DNA of 50,941 nucleotides from Erythrobacter sp. CCH5-A1 (lineage in GTDB: Bacteria > Pseudomonadota > Alphaproteobacteria > Sphingomonadales > Sphingomonadaceae), in the NCBI RefSeq assembly GCF_001557115.1, contig NZ_LSKQ01000012.1, forward strand, positions 1 through 50,941, in the 5' to 3' direction. The translations under genes were made by a program, and so were the position numbers. The notes beneath the pieces were generated by a model. That model was not told the origin of the DNA. It saw only the letters and a program-made list of their open reading frames with translations, and did no database searches. Numbering within the stretch: position 1 is the stretch's first letter; the number at the start of each line of letters is the position of its first letter. Of the stretch, positions 36,227 through 44,553 are shown piece by piece.

Positions 36227-36907
36227 TTAGCTAGGTGGCTGGAGAAGCGCCGCCGACATGGCCTCGTCAAGCCCACGCAACCACGCCCAGTAAGTCGCAT
36301 ATTGTGCTTCGATGTCGGCGACGCGCGGGTCACCTGAAGGCACGTCCCTCAGCCCGCGGCGGGCGGTGTCGAGAATTGCGACAGGGAAGCCCGTTACCGC
36401 CTCGCTGGCGCGATCAAAAACACCGGGGTCAATGTCGGGATACAGAACGCGGGCCTTGGCCACGAGTGAGCCCAAGTGGGTCCAGTCGGCGTCGCGCATG
36501 TCGTCTAGCCGCTTCGCGTTGACCGCGCGGTACGCATCAAGCAGGTTGCGGCGTTCATCGACCATAGCGAGAATGCGGCCGACGCTTGTCGGAGCCTCGG
36601 AGCTTGCGGCAATTGCGCGCGGGGCTACTGTCAGGTCCGGTCCCCCCGCGTAAACTGCTTGCGGTCCGCCTGCCGCCGACGAAGGCGGAATCGTTGGCGC
36701 TGGCGCGACCACGGTTACCTGCACCGCACCGTCAGGAAGCACCACTGACGCCTCGATCGGCGTACTTTCATCCCGGCCTTCAAGGCCCTTTCTGATCGAG
36801 GAGAGATTGCGCCAGATGAAAAACAGAAAGATGCTAATCAGCAGTAGAAAGAAGGTCACCGCTTCGAGGGAAACCCCGATAGGTTGAACACCGGAATTCT
36901 CGACCAT
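36227..36907 (-). CDS. hypothetical membrane-anchored protein
   Basis: A 226-residue protein with one N-terminal membrane helix (about residues 14-33, VTFFLLLISIFLFFIWR). A proline/alanine-rich linker covers about 55-105, and the soluble helical domain contains LDAYRAVNAKRLDDMRDADWTHLG. No known motif was recognised. The base composition is noticeably less GC-rich than its neighbours. It sits between sdhA (50 bases upstream) and the dehydrogenase gene (4 bases), in the place where sdhB is often found. The start is probably ATG 36907; TTG codons at 36919-36922 are alternatives. Confidence 0.7.
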   Translation of the reverse strand: MVENSGVQPIGVSLEAVTFFLLLISIFLFFIWRNLSSIRKGLEGRDESTPIEASVVLPDGAVQVTVVAPAPTIPPSSAAGGPQAVYAGGPDLTVAPRAIAASSEAPTSVGRILAMVDERRNLLDAYRAVNAKRLDDMRDADWTHLGSLVAKARVLYPDIDPGVFDRASEAVTGFPVAILDTARRGLRDVPSGDPRVADIEAQYATYWAWLRGLDEAMSAALLQPPS

Positions 36908-36956
36908 GCCGCCCCCCAACAAAGTCCCCTGCTGTTTGGCGCCGAGGCGCGGGTGA

Positions 36957-38825
36957 TCAATACACCCGCGCCTTGGGCTCGATATACTTGATGTCGTCGG
37001 TCAGCGTGTACTCGTGCACCGGTCGGTAATCGATCCGGATGTTCGAGCCGCGCCCGCCCCAGCCGTCGAACCACGAAATGGTGTGCTTCATCCATTCCTT
37101 GTCGTTGCGCTCGGGGTAGTCCTCGTGGGCGTGGGCGCCGCGGCTTTCCTTGCGGTTGGCCGCGCTCGCCATGGTCACGTTGGCCTGCGCCATGAGGTTG
37201 TCGAGTTCGAGCGTTTCGATCAGGTCCGAGTTCCAGATCAGCGACTTGTCGGTGACGTGGATGTCCTCCATCCGCTTGTTCTGCTCGGCGAGCTTGGCGA
37301 CGCCCTCGTCCATCAGCTTCTGGTCGCGGAACACGGCGCAGTGCTTCTGCATCGCCTTCTGCATTTCCGCACGGATCTGCGCGGTGGGCGAGCCGCCTTG
37401 CGCGTAGCGGAAGTGGTCGAGCCGGGTCAGCGCGAAGTCGGCGCTGTCGGCGGGCAGTTCGGGCTGCTTGGCGCCCGGCTTCAGATTGTCGCGCAGGTGG
37501 TGGCCGGTCGCGCGGCCGAACACCACGAGGTCGATCAGCGAGTTCGAGCCGAGGCGGTTCGCCCCGTGCACCGAAACGCAGGCCGCCTCGCCCACGGCAT
37601 AGAGGCCGGGGATGACGGTGTCCGGGTTGCCGTCCGGCCCCAGCGTGACGACCTGCCCGTGGTAGTTACACGGAATACCGCCCATGTTGTAATGCACCGT
37701 CGGGGTGACGGGCAGCGGCTGCTTGGTGAGGTCGACGCCGGCGAAGATCTTGCCGCTCTCGGTGATGCCCGGCAGGCGCTCGGCAAGCACCTTGGGGTCG
37801 ATATGGTCGAGGTGCAGGTAGATGTGGTCGCCATCCGGCCCCACGCCGCGGCCCTCGCGCATTTCGAGCGCCATCGAACGCGACACGACGTCGCGCGAGG
37901 CGAGGTCCTTGGCGGACGGGGCATAGCGCTCCATGAAGCGCTCGCCCTCGGAGTTGGTGAGGTAGCCGCCCTCCCCGCGCGCGCCTTCGGTGATGAGCAC
38001 GCCCGCGCCGTAGATGCCGGTCGGGTGGAACTGCACGAACTCCATGTCCTGCAAGGGCAGGCCAGCGCGCAGCACCATCCCGCCGCCGTCGCCGGTGCAG
38101 GTATGGGCGCTGGTGGCGGTGTAGTAGCAGCGCCCGTAGCCGCCGGTCGCCAGCACTACGCTCTGCGCGCGGAAGCGGTGGATCTTGCCGTCATCGAGGC
38201 ACATCGCCATCACGCCGACGCACTGCTTCACCCCGTCGCGCTCGGACATGATGAGGTCGAGCGCGAAGTATTCGATGAAGAAGTCCGCGTCATACTTCAG
38301 CGACTGCTGGTAGAGCGCGTGGAGCATCGCGTGCCCCGTACGGTCGGCCGCGGCGCAGGTGCGCTGCACCGGCGGGCCGGCGCCCATGTTCTGCATGTGC
38401 CCACCAAAGGGGCGCTGGTAGATCGTGCCATCGGCATTGCGGCTGAAAGGCACGCCCGCGTGCTCGAGCTCGTAGACCGCCGCCGGGGCCTCGCGCGCGA
38501 GATATTCGATCGCGTCCTGATCGCCCAGCCAGTCCGACCCCTTGACGGTGTCGTACATGTGCCAGGTCCAGTGGTCGGGCGAATTGTTGCCGAGCGAGGC
38601 GGCGATCCCGCCCTGCGCAGCAACCGTGTGCGAGCGGGTCGGGAAGACCTTGGAGATGTTCGCGGTGCGCAGGCCAGCCTCGGCCGCGCCCATCGTCGCG
38701 CGCAGGCCCGATCCGCCCGCGCCGACCACGACGACATCATAGGTGTGGTCGACGATCGTGTAGGCGCCCTTCAGATGCGCGCCGCCGACGTCGTCGGCGG
38801 TTCCCTTGGGTGCTGCGGTGGCCAT
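36957..38825 (-). CDS. sdhA: succinate dehydrogenase flavoprotein subunit
   Basis: SdhA oxidises succinate to fumarate (TCA cycle, respiratory complex II) with covalently bound FAD. The product is 622 residues. It has the Rossmann motif [13 protein letters not shown], the FAD-attachment histidine in [11 protein letters not shown], the capping-domain [11 protein letters not shown], and [24 protein letters not shown]. The C-terminal end [16 protein letters not shown] is typical. Start and sdhD stop overlap (TAATG at 38823-38827). The order sdhC-sdhD-sdhA is standard, but no sdhB follows in this window. Confidence 0.98.
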   Translation of the reverse strand: MATAAPKGTADDVGGAHLKGAYTIVDHTYDVVVVGAGGSGLRATMGAAEAGLRTANISKVFPTRSHTVAAQGGIAASLGNNSPDHWTWHMYDTVKGSDWLGDQDAIEYLAREAPAAVYELEHAGVPFSRNADGTIYQRPFGGHMQNMGAGPPVQRTCAAADRTGHAMLHALYQQSLKYDADFFIEYFALDLIMSERDGVKQCVGVMAMCLDDGKIHRFRAQSVVLATGGYGRCYYTATSAHTCTGDGGGMVLRAGLPLQDMEFVQFHPTGIYGAGVLITEGARGEGGYLTNSEGERFMERYAPSAKDLASRDVVSRSMALEMREGRGVGPDGDHIYLHLDHIDPKVLAERLPGITESGKIFAGVDLTKQPLPVTPTVHYNMGGIPCNYHGQVVTLGPDGNPDTVIPGLYAVGEAACVSVHGANRLGSNSLIDLVVFGRATGHHLRDNLKPGAKQPELPADSADFALTRLDHFRYAQGGSPTAQIRAEMQKAMQKHCAVFRDQKLMDEGVAKLAEQNKRMEDIHVTDKSLIWNSDLIETLELDNLMAQANVTMASAANRKESRGAHAHEDYPERNDKEWMKHTISWFDGWGGRGSNIRIDYRPVHEYTLTDDIKYIEPKARVY

Positions 38826-39211
38826 TACGCCTTACCTCCGAAAACAAGCGCGGCGACGCTGAAAATCCCGAAGGCGCCCCCGCCGATGGTTGCAAGATTG
38901 AGCGCGGCAATCGCCGCAAACTTGGTGCCGGCGTCGTGGAGATAGTCCTCGATCAGCACCTGAAGGCCAAGCCGCGCGTGCCAGAACAGGCTGGTGACGA
39001 GCAGGATCATCGCCGTCGCCGAGACGGGCTGCGAGAGCCACTTGGCCACGCTCGCATAGCCATAGTCGCCCAGCAGCGCGAGGCTGACCAAGAGCCAGGT
39101 CATCAGCACGATATTGCCGATCGCGGTGAAGCGCTGGAGCAGCCAGTGATGCGGCCCTTCGTGCGCCGCGCCGAGCCCGCGAACGCGGCCGATGGAGGTT
39201 CCGTTACCCAT
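38825..39211 (-). CDS. sdhD: succinate dehydrogenase membrane anchor subunit
   Basis: A 128-residue anchor with three membrane helices (about 29-50, 65-83 and 100-124). The pattern [20 protein letters not shown], then [18 protein letters not shown], contains the haem b/quinone-site residues of SdhD. It is cotranscribed with sdhC (12-base gap) and sdhA. Assignment is by position and the HARLG-IEDY motif. Confidence 0.93.
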   Translation of the reverse strand: MGNGTSIGRVRGLGAAHEGPHHWLLQRFTAIGNIVLMTWLLVSLALLGDYGYASVAKWLSQPVSATAMILLVTSLFWHARLGLQVLIEDYLHDAGTKFAAIAALNLATIGGGAFGIFSVAALVFGGKA

Positions 39212-39223
39212 GTTCGTGCTCCC

Positions 39224-39604
39224 TCAGGCCAGCAGGATCACGGCCCAGAAGGCCGCGGTCAGCAGAATGGCGATGATCGGCGCCGCGACCGACCACATGC
39301 GGTTGGTGTCAAGCTCGTAGCCCGCACCGATATCGAGCACGAAGTGGCGAAGGCCGCTCATCATGTGGGTGAAGAAGGCCCAGCTGAGGCCCACCAGCAC
39401 GAGCAGACCGATCGGCGAGCCCATCGCGCCCTGAAACGTCTCGTAGGCCTCCGGCCCGCTCGCCAGCGCGCCCAGCCACCACAGCAGCACGCCGAGCCCG
39501 ACCAGCGCCATGCCGTCGCCGGTCGCGCGGTGGAGGATGGATACGAGCATGTGCGGACCCCAGCGCCAGATCTGGAGGTGGGGCGATAGCGGTCTTTGGT
39601 TCAT
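39224..39604 (-). CDS. sdhC: succinate dehydrogenase cytochrome b556 subunit
   Basis: A 126-residue protein with three membrane helices. It starts RPLSPHLQIWRWGPHMLVSILHRATGDGM, and the haem ligand histidine region is FTHMMSGLRHFVLDIG, the SdhC signature. The start is ATG at 39604. An upstream in-frame extension to 39694 adds non-family residues and lies in the promoter gap. It is the first gene of the sdh operon, divergent from the SDR at 39715. The 110-base gap must hold both promoters, but no clear boxes were found by eye. Confidence 0.95.
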   Translation of the reverse strand: MNQRPLSPHLQIWRWGPHMLVSILHRATGDGMALVGLGVLLWWLGALASGPEAYETFQGAMGSPIGLLVLVGLSWAFFTHMMSGLRHFVLDIGAGYELDTNRMWSVAAPIIAILLTAAFWAVILLA

Positions 39605-39714
39605 GATGATCCCGTCTGATCCCTCGAATTCGGCCCCCTCACTTAGCGCCGCTGGCGCGCGAGGCAAGCGGCGAGCAGTGGACATGGCTTGCAAAGTTTC
39701 GGATAGCGACTTGC

Positions 39715-40437
39715 ATGGGACACATTCTCGTTACCGGATCAAGCCGCGGAATCGGCAAGGCGGCGCTCGCTGCGCTGGCGGCGCGGGGGGCGAAGGTGAT
39801 CGGACACGCCTCGCGGCCCGTCTCCGCAGCAGGCGGAGTGCCCGTCATCGCCGCGGATTTCGGCGATCCCCTGAGCGTGCAATCGCTGTGGGATCAGGCG
39901 CTCGACATCGCGCATGGCGAGATCGACGTCGTGGTCAACAACGCGGGCCGCTTCGAGGCGAACCGGCTGGAGCGCTCGGATATCGAATGGCTCGATGCCT
40001 GGGAGGACACGATGCGCGTGAACCTCACCAGCGCCGCGCAACTCTCGCGCTGTGCGGTGCTGCACTGGCAGGAGCGCAAGGCTGCCGGCCGGCTGGTCCA
40101 CGTGGCGAGCCGCGCCGCCTATCGCGGTGACAGCCCCGCGCACTGGCATTACGCGGCTGCCAAGAGCGGAATGGTCGGCATGCACAAGACCATCGCCCGC
40201 GCCTATGCCAAAGACGGCATCCTGAGCTTTGCGGTCACGCCGGGCTTCACCGACACCAGCATGGCGGGCGACTATCTGGCGAGCCGCGGCGGACCGGGGC
40301 TGCTGGCCGACATTCCGCTCGGCCGGGTGGCGACGCCGGAGGAAATCGCTGCCATCATCGCTTTCTGCGCGCTCGACGCGCCCCCCAGCATGACCGGCGC
40401 GGTCATCGACGCCAATGGAGCGAGCTTTGTCCGCTAG
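39715..40437 (+). CDS. SDR family oxidoreductase
   Basis: A 240-residue short-chain dehydrogenase. It starts ILVTGSSRGIGKAAL with the cofactor site. VVNNAGRF follows, then ASRAAYRGDSPAHWHYAAAKSG (Ser, Tyr, Lys), PGFTDTSM, and the FabG-like C-terminal PPSMTGAVIDANGASF. It looks like a FabG-type reductase, but the substrate is unknown. The end overlaps the beta-lactamase gene start by 23 bases, so it is the first gene of a tight three-gene operon. Confidence 0.92.
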   Translation: MGHILVTGSSRGIGKAALAALAARGAKVIGHASRPVSAAGGVPVIAADFGDPLSVQSLWDQALDIAHGEIDVVVNNAGRFEANRLERSDIEWLDAWEDTMRVNLTSAAQLSRCAVLHWQERKAAGRLVHVASRAAYRGDSPAHWHYAAAKSGMVGMHKTIARAYAKDGILSFAVTPGFTDTSMAGDYLASRGGPGLLADIPLGRVATPEEIAAIIAFCALDAPPSMTGAVIDANGASFVR

Positions 40438-41326
40438 ATTTCTCGCAGCCGCGCTGCTCGCCCTGCCATTGCTCGGGGCGAAAGAACCGCCGCCGCCCGC
40501 GGCGCGCGACAATGGTCAGGTCGCATGGGCCGAGGCCTGCAAGGGCGACGACGGCTGGGACACCCCCGGCCCGCCGTTCCGCGTCCACGGCAACACCTGG
40601 TATGTCGGTACCTGCGGGATTGCGGCCATCCTTATCAACGACGTATCCCGCGTGGTCGTGATCGACAGCGGGACCGAGAAAGGCGCCGATGTCGTTCTTG
40701 CCAATCTGCGCAGCCTCGGCGTCGACCCGAAGAACGTGCAATTGCTGCTCGCCAGCCACGAACATTTCGACCACGTCGGCGGAATGGCCAGGCTGATCGC
40801 GGCGACCGGTGCAGACCTGTTTGCCTCCGGTGAGGCCATCGCGGTCATGCAGACGGGCAAGGCCAACCGAGATGACCCGCAATTCGGCTCGCTCCCGCCG
40901 ATGCAGCCGACGAAATGGGGCATACCCTATTATGCGCCGGAAACCCGCGGGCTGCTTGTCGACGTCATGGAGATCACTCCGATCGACACGCCCGGCCACA
41001 CCCCCGGCGCGATGAGCTGGAGCTGGAAGAGCTGCGAGGGCGCGGATTGCAAGACCATCGTCTATGCCGACAGCCTCTCCCCGGTCTCGTCCGAAACCTA
41101 CCGCTTCTCCGATCACCCCGAATATGTTGCGGCCTTCAGGGAGAGCATCGCCGCAATTGCCGCACTCGATTGCGACATCCTCCTCACCCCGCACCCCTCC
41201 GCCAGCGCCATGCCCGAGCGGGCGCGCACGGGCACGATGGTCGGCGGGATGACCTGCGCCCAATATGCCGACGCCAAGACCAAGGCGCTGGACGAACGGC
41301 TCGCGAAGGAAGCGGCGGCGAAGTGA
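40415..41326 (+). CDS. bla: subclass B3 metallo-beta-lactamase
   Basis: A 303-residue exported protein with a signal peptide (about 1-22). All subclass B3 zinc ligands can be placed: His115, His117, Asp119 and His120 in ASHEHFDHVGG, His195 in DTPGHTPGAMSW, and His260 in LLTPHPS. The early YVGTCGIAAILI strand is also B3-like. True B3 enzymes hydrolyse carbapenems and other beta-lactams in the periplasm, and chromosomal B3 enzymes are known in Erythrobacteraceae. Its ATG lies inside the SDR gene; a TTG at 40427 is an alternative. The stop overlaps the prmA GTG. Confidence 0.9.
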   Translation: MERALSARFLAAALLALPLLGAKEPPPPAARDNGQVAWAEACKGDDGWDTPGPPFRVHGNTWYVGTCGIAAILINDVSRVVVIDSGTEKGADVVLANLRSLGVDPKNVQLLLASHEHFDHVGGMARLIAATGADLFASGEAIAVMQTGKANRDDPQFGSLPPMQPTKWGIPYYAPETRGLLVDVMEITPIDTPGHTPGAMSWSWKSCEGADCKTIVYADSLSPVSSETYRFSDHPEYVAAFRESIAAIAALDCDILLTPHPSASAMPERARTGTMVGGMTCAQYADAKTKALDERLAKEAAAK

Positions 41327-42243
41327 CCACCACCTGGAAACTCTCCGCCTTTGCGCCCAAGCCCGTCGTGCAGGCGGCGCTGCTGGCGCATGACAGAATC
41401 GACGACTGGGACTACGAACTCGTCATCGCCGGGCGCGAGGTTGCCGAGGACCGGCCCGAGGACTGGGTGCTCGAAGGCTGGTATCCGAGGAAGCCCGGCA
41501 AGGCCGAGACCGCCGCGCTCGCCGGGCTGTTCGAGGGCGTTTTGGAAAATGGGGCCCCCGCGATCACCGTCGAGGAACTCCCGCCCGAAGACTGGGTGAC
41601 CTTGAGCCAGCACAACGCGCCGCCGATCCGCGCCGGGCTCTTCCATGTCCACACCCCCGATTACCCTGCCGACCCGGAAGCGATCGACTTCGTGATCCCC
41701 GCCTCGCAAGCCTTCGGCACCGGCCAGCACAAGACCACCGCCGGGTGCCTCGAAATGCTGGGGCACATGAAGGCGAGCGGGGTGGTGGCGCGCAACATCG
41801 CCGATATCGGCACCGGCACGGGCCTGCTCGGCTTTGCAGCCCTGGCGCTGTGGCCGCGCGCGACGATCACCCTCACCGATATCGACCCGGTCTGCACCGG
41901 GGTGGTCGAGGAGAACGCACGGCTTAACGCCGTGCCGATGGGCGCGCGCGCTGGCGAGGCGGTGATGATTGTCGCCGACGGGATGGACGATCCGCTACTC
42001 CAACTGCGCGGTCCCTATGACCTGCTGATCGCCAACATCCTCGCCGGGCCGCTGGTGAGTCTCGCCCCGGACTTCGGCAAGGCGGTGCTGCCGGGGGGGA
42101 GCCTGCTGCTCGCCGGATTGCTCGCGGGCGAGCAGGAGGCCGCGGTCAAGCGCGCCATGACCCGCGCCGGCTTCCGCATGGCCGCAAGGCTCCAGCGCGG
42201 CGACTGGGCGATCCTGTGGCTGCGCAGAAGGCGGGCGCGCTAG
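41323..42243 (+). CDS. prmA: ribosomal protein L11 methyltransferase
   Basis: A 306-residue SAM methyltransferase that trimethylates ribosomal protein L11. The N-terminal substrate-recognition domain is about residues 1-120. The catalytic domain starts AFGTGQHKTTAGCLE and has the SAM site [17 protein letters not shown]. The PrmA-specific motif LLIANILAGPLVSLAP replaces the NPPY of other methyltransferases. The start is GTG at 41323, overlapping the beta-lactamase stop (GTGA). Position in the operon looks fortuitous rather than functional. Confidence 0.95.
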   Translation: MTTTWKLSAFAPKPVVQAALLAHDRIDDWDYELVIAGREVAEDRPEDWVLEGWYPRKPGKAETAALAGLFEGVLENGAPAITVEELPPEDWVTLSQHNAPPIRAGLFHVHTPDYPADPEAIDFVIPASQAFGTGQHKTTAGCLEMLGHMKASGVVARNIADIGTGTGLLGFAALALWPRATITLTDIDPVCTGVVEENARLNAVPMGARAGEAVMIVADGMDDPLLQLRGPYDLLIANILAGPLVSLAPDFGKAVLPGGSLLLAGLLAGEQEAAVKRAMTRAGFRMAARLQRGDWAILWLRRRRAR

Positions 42244-42340
42244 CCCTTCCCCGTCCCGCTTGCGGCGAGGAAAAAATCAGCGCTGTCCCCGCGCAATCAG
42301 GTGATGATCATTTGATGCCTTTGCGTTAAGGCTCCATGCC

Positions 42341-43162
42341 ATGCCTGACGCCGCGCCTTCCGTGATCGACCTTGTCACCCAGCACATGACGCGGGTGCTC
42401 TATTTCGATCTCAGCCGCTACCTGATCGCGGCGGGCGCGCTGACGGTGCTGCTGCTGGTGTTCCGCGGCTTTGCCGAAAGCCGCCGCATCCAGCTCGGGC
42501 GCCGCGCGACCCGCGGCGACTACACCCGCGAGCTCCTGTCCTCGATGCGCACCGTGGCGGTCTATGCGGTCGTCACCCTCGCCATTCTGGTGGGGCGCGA
42601 GACCGGGGTGATCCTGATGAAGATCCAGCAGGCGAGCGCGTGGACGATCGCCTGGCAATTCGCGCTGATGGTGATTGCGCACGACGCGTGGTTCTACTGG
42701 GCGCACCGGGCGATGCACTCCAAGCGATTGTTCCGCGCCACGCACCTCCACCACCACAAGTCGCGCACGCCCACGCCGTGGACCGCCTACAGCTTCACCA
42801 TGACCGAAGCGGTGATCGAGGTCGCCTTTGTGCCGGTGTTCCTGATCGTCACCAGCCAGCTCGGCATCGCCTATGCGGGCTACGCGATCCTGTTCTTCAT
42901 CTGGCACCAGATGATCCGCAACGTGATGGCGCACGCAGGCAGCGAGCTGTTTCCGGCGGGATGGGTCGACAATCCCTGGACGAGCTGGATCGCGACCACC
43001 ACGCACCACGATCTGCACCATTCCTCGGGCTGCAATTTCGGCTTCTACTTCACTTTCTGGGATCGCTGGATGGGCACCGAGCACCCGCGCTACCGCGAGG
43101 CGTTTCGCGAGGTGACCGAGCGGGGTCGCACCGCGCAGCCCGTCGCCGAGCCCGCCGAATAG
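42341..43162 (+). CDS. sterol desaturase / fatty acid hydroxylase family membrane protein
   Basis: A 273-residue membrane di-iron oxygenase with helices near residues 25-45, 70-90, 105-125 and 160-195. The three His boxes of the family are present: HDAWFYWAHRAMH, HLHHHKS and THHDLHH. The last extends into GCNFGFYFTFWDRWMGT, a frequent family end. Likely substrates are lipids, sterol-like molecules or carotenoids (BKT/CrtZ relatives exist). Which one cannot be told from the sequence. The 97-base gap after prmA contains no obvious terminator. Confidence 0.92.
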   Translation: MPDAAPSVIDLVTQHMTRVLYFDLSRYLIAAGALTVLLLVFRGFAESRRIQLGRRATRGDYTRELLSSMRTVAVYAVVTLAILVGRETGVILMKIQQASAWTIAWQFALMVIAHDAWFYWAHRAMHSKRLFRATHLHHHKSRTPTPWTAYSFTMTEAVIEVAFVPVFLIVTSQLGIAYAGYAILFFIWHQMIRNVMAHAGSELFPAGWVDNPWTSWIATTTHHDLHHSSGCNFGFYFTFWDRWMGTEHPRYREAFREVTERGRTAQPVAEPAE

Positions 43163-43165
43163 GCC

Positions 43166-43753
43166 CTACCCCGCCCGCTCCACCGCATAGTCGATCGGCT
43201 TGAAGCTCCCGCCGTTCGAGGCATAGGCCGAGCACGCGGTGAGGCCGATCACGAGGTCCATCTCCGCCCGCAGCCGGACGAAGTCGCCCGCGCGGGTCCC
43301 GGGCGGCAGCACCGCCAGCTTGCCGTCCTGCGCAATGGTCACGTTCATGAAGACGTTGAAGGCGCAAGGGATCATGTCGGGCGTGACGCCGTGGGGCGCC
43401 AGCGCCTCGGCGAGATTGCCGAAGCAGCCGCGATGGACCGGCTTGTCAGGGTAGAAGTGGCGGAAGGTCGCCTCCGAACACGGTGTCAGCAGGAAATCGT
43501 GCTGCGGCGCTGCGTCCTCGAGGATCGTCAGCATCACCCGCGAGCGGTTGGACCACAGGCGCGCGCCCGTGGTAAGGCGTAGCGTCTCCTCGTAATCGAA
43601 GGTGCGCCCGTTGGACAGGAGTTCGCCCGGATCCCCGTCCGCCACCGCGACCAGATCGCTGACCTGCCCGCCCTCGGGATCGATCACGGTGAGGATGTCG
43701 CCCTTGGCCAGACTCAGCGCGGTGCCGCTGCGCGGAAGGATGCGCTGCGTCAT
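43166..43753 (-). CDS. DUF1989 (urea carboxylase-associated type) protein
   Basis: A 195-residue protein of the DUF1989 family. Diagnostic parts are HDFLLTPCSEATFRHFY, PCAFNVFMNV, GDFVRLRAEMDLVIGLTACSAYASNGG and FKPIDYAV. Two-subunit relatives (UAAP1/UAAP2) are now known as carboxyguanidine deiminases in guanidine use; those belong with urea carboxylase. Here there is a single subunit and no urea carboxylase gene nearby. The start overlaps the stop of the YqcI/YcgG gene (ATGA, 43750-43753), so the two are translated together and likely act on one pathway. Confidence 0.9.
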   Translation of the reverse strand: MTQRILPRSGTALSLAKGDILTVIDPEGGQVSDLVAVADGDPGELLSNGRTFDYEETLRLTTGARLWSNRSRVMLTILEDAAPQHDFLLTPCSEATFRHFYPDKPVHRGCFGNLAEALAPHGVTPDMIPCAFNVFMNVTIAQDGKLAVLPPGTRAGDFVRLRAEMDLVIGLTACSAYASNGGSFKPIDYAVERAG

Positions 43754-44475
43754 GCGTTGCTGCCGGGACGGACGAATGGGCAGGCCCAGCCATCCCCGAC
43801 CTCTCGCCCGCTGTACTGGCGCGCCTCGCTCACCTCGCCGTGGCGCGCGAGCATCGGGTTGGGCTCGCCGTCGAAGGCTTCGTCGCGGGCGAGGATGACC
43901 TCGCGCATCCGCTCGTAGCGGTCCTCGGCGCGCAGCTTTTCGAACTGGTTGTGGAGGTTGAAGACGATTCCCGGGAACGGCAGCCGCCGCGCGCGGCGCG
44001 AGGCGCCCGGGTGCAGGCCGACCGCGAAATAGGCGCGCCCGCCGAAGCTCAGCGCGAAATGGGGGTCGCCCGGATCGGTGCTGAAGCCGGGATCGGGGGC
44101 AAAGCCTGCTGCTACGTCGAGCGCGCTAAGGCTGGTGAGACGGTCCCACAGCGCGGCCTCGAACGCCGGCTCGTCCAGGTCGCGCGGGCCGCGGAAAACC
44201 ACGGCGAGGCTGCGGAAATCGGCTTCGTCGATGGCGGGCATCCGGCTCCACCGGGCGAGCGCGCGGTGGATGCGGGCGTCGTCGGCGGGGCTGGTGATAT
44301 CACCGGCGGTCTCGATCCTGAGGCCGCTCTGCGCGAGCGCGGCCTTGGCGCCGACGCAGGGGAAATCGGCTTGCTCGATATGGGCGCGGAGCGTGTTCGC
44401 CAGGGAACCGGCGCAAGGGGAGAAGGTGTCCTCGCCATCGTCGGTGGCACGGAAGCTGCGGGGCTGAATGTTCAT
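43750..44475 (-). CDS. YqcI/YcgG family (GntA-like) protein, probable haem-dependent N-hydroxylase
   Basis: A 241-residue protein of the YqcI/YcgG family. Key features are FPCVGAKAAL (about 38-47), HFALSFGGRAYFAVGLHPGASRRARR (His155) and FPGIVFNLHNQFEKLR (His175), with the arginine-rich stretch between. Characterised members (GntA, AglA) are haem enzymes that hydroxylate nitrogen of guanidino compounds, and His155 would be the haem ligand by analogy. The 78-base gap before the ECF42 gene contains an imperfect AGGTCA-CCC-TAACCT repeat (44502-44516), a possible operator. It is coupled to DUF1989. Confidence 0.88.
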   Translation of the reverse strand: MNIQPRSFRATDDGEDTFSPCAGSLANTLRAHIEQADFPCVGAKAALAQSGLRIETAGDITSPADDARIHRALARWSRMPAIDEADFRSLAVVFRGPRDLDEPAFEAALWDRLTSLSALDVAAGFAPDPGFSTDPGDPHFALSFGGRAYFAVGLHPGASRRARRLPFPGIVFNLHNQFEKLRAEDRYERMREVILARDEAFDGEPNPMLARHGEVSEARQYSGREVGDGWACPFVRPGSNA

Positions 44476-44553
44476 GCCACCCGGCTAGGCGGGATGGCGA
44501 CAGGTCACCCTAACCTCGGTGGCAAGCACAAGGCAGGCCGTGCGCGGCGCGCG

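Noticed and set aside
37014..38945. + strand open frame antisense to sdhA
   Set aside because: It is a shadow of sdhA.
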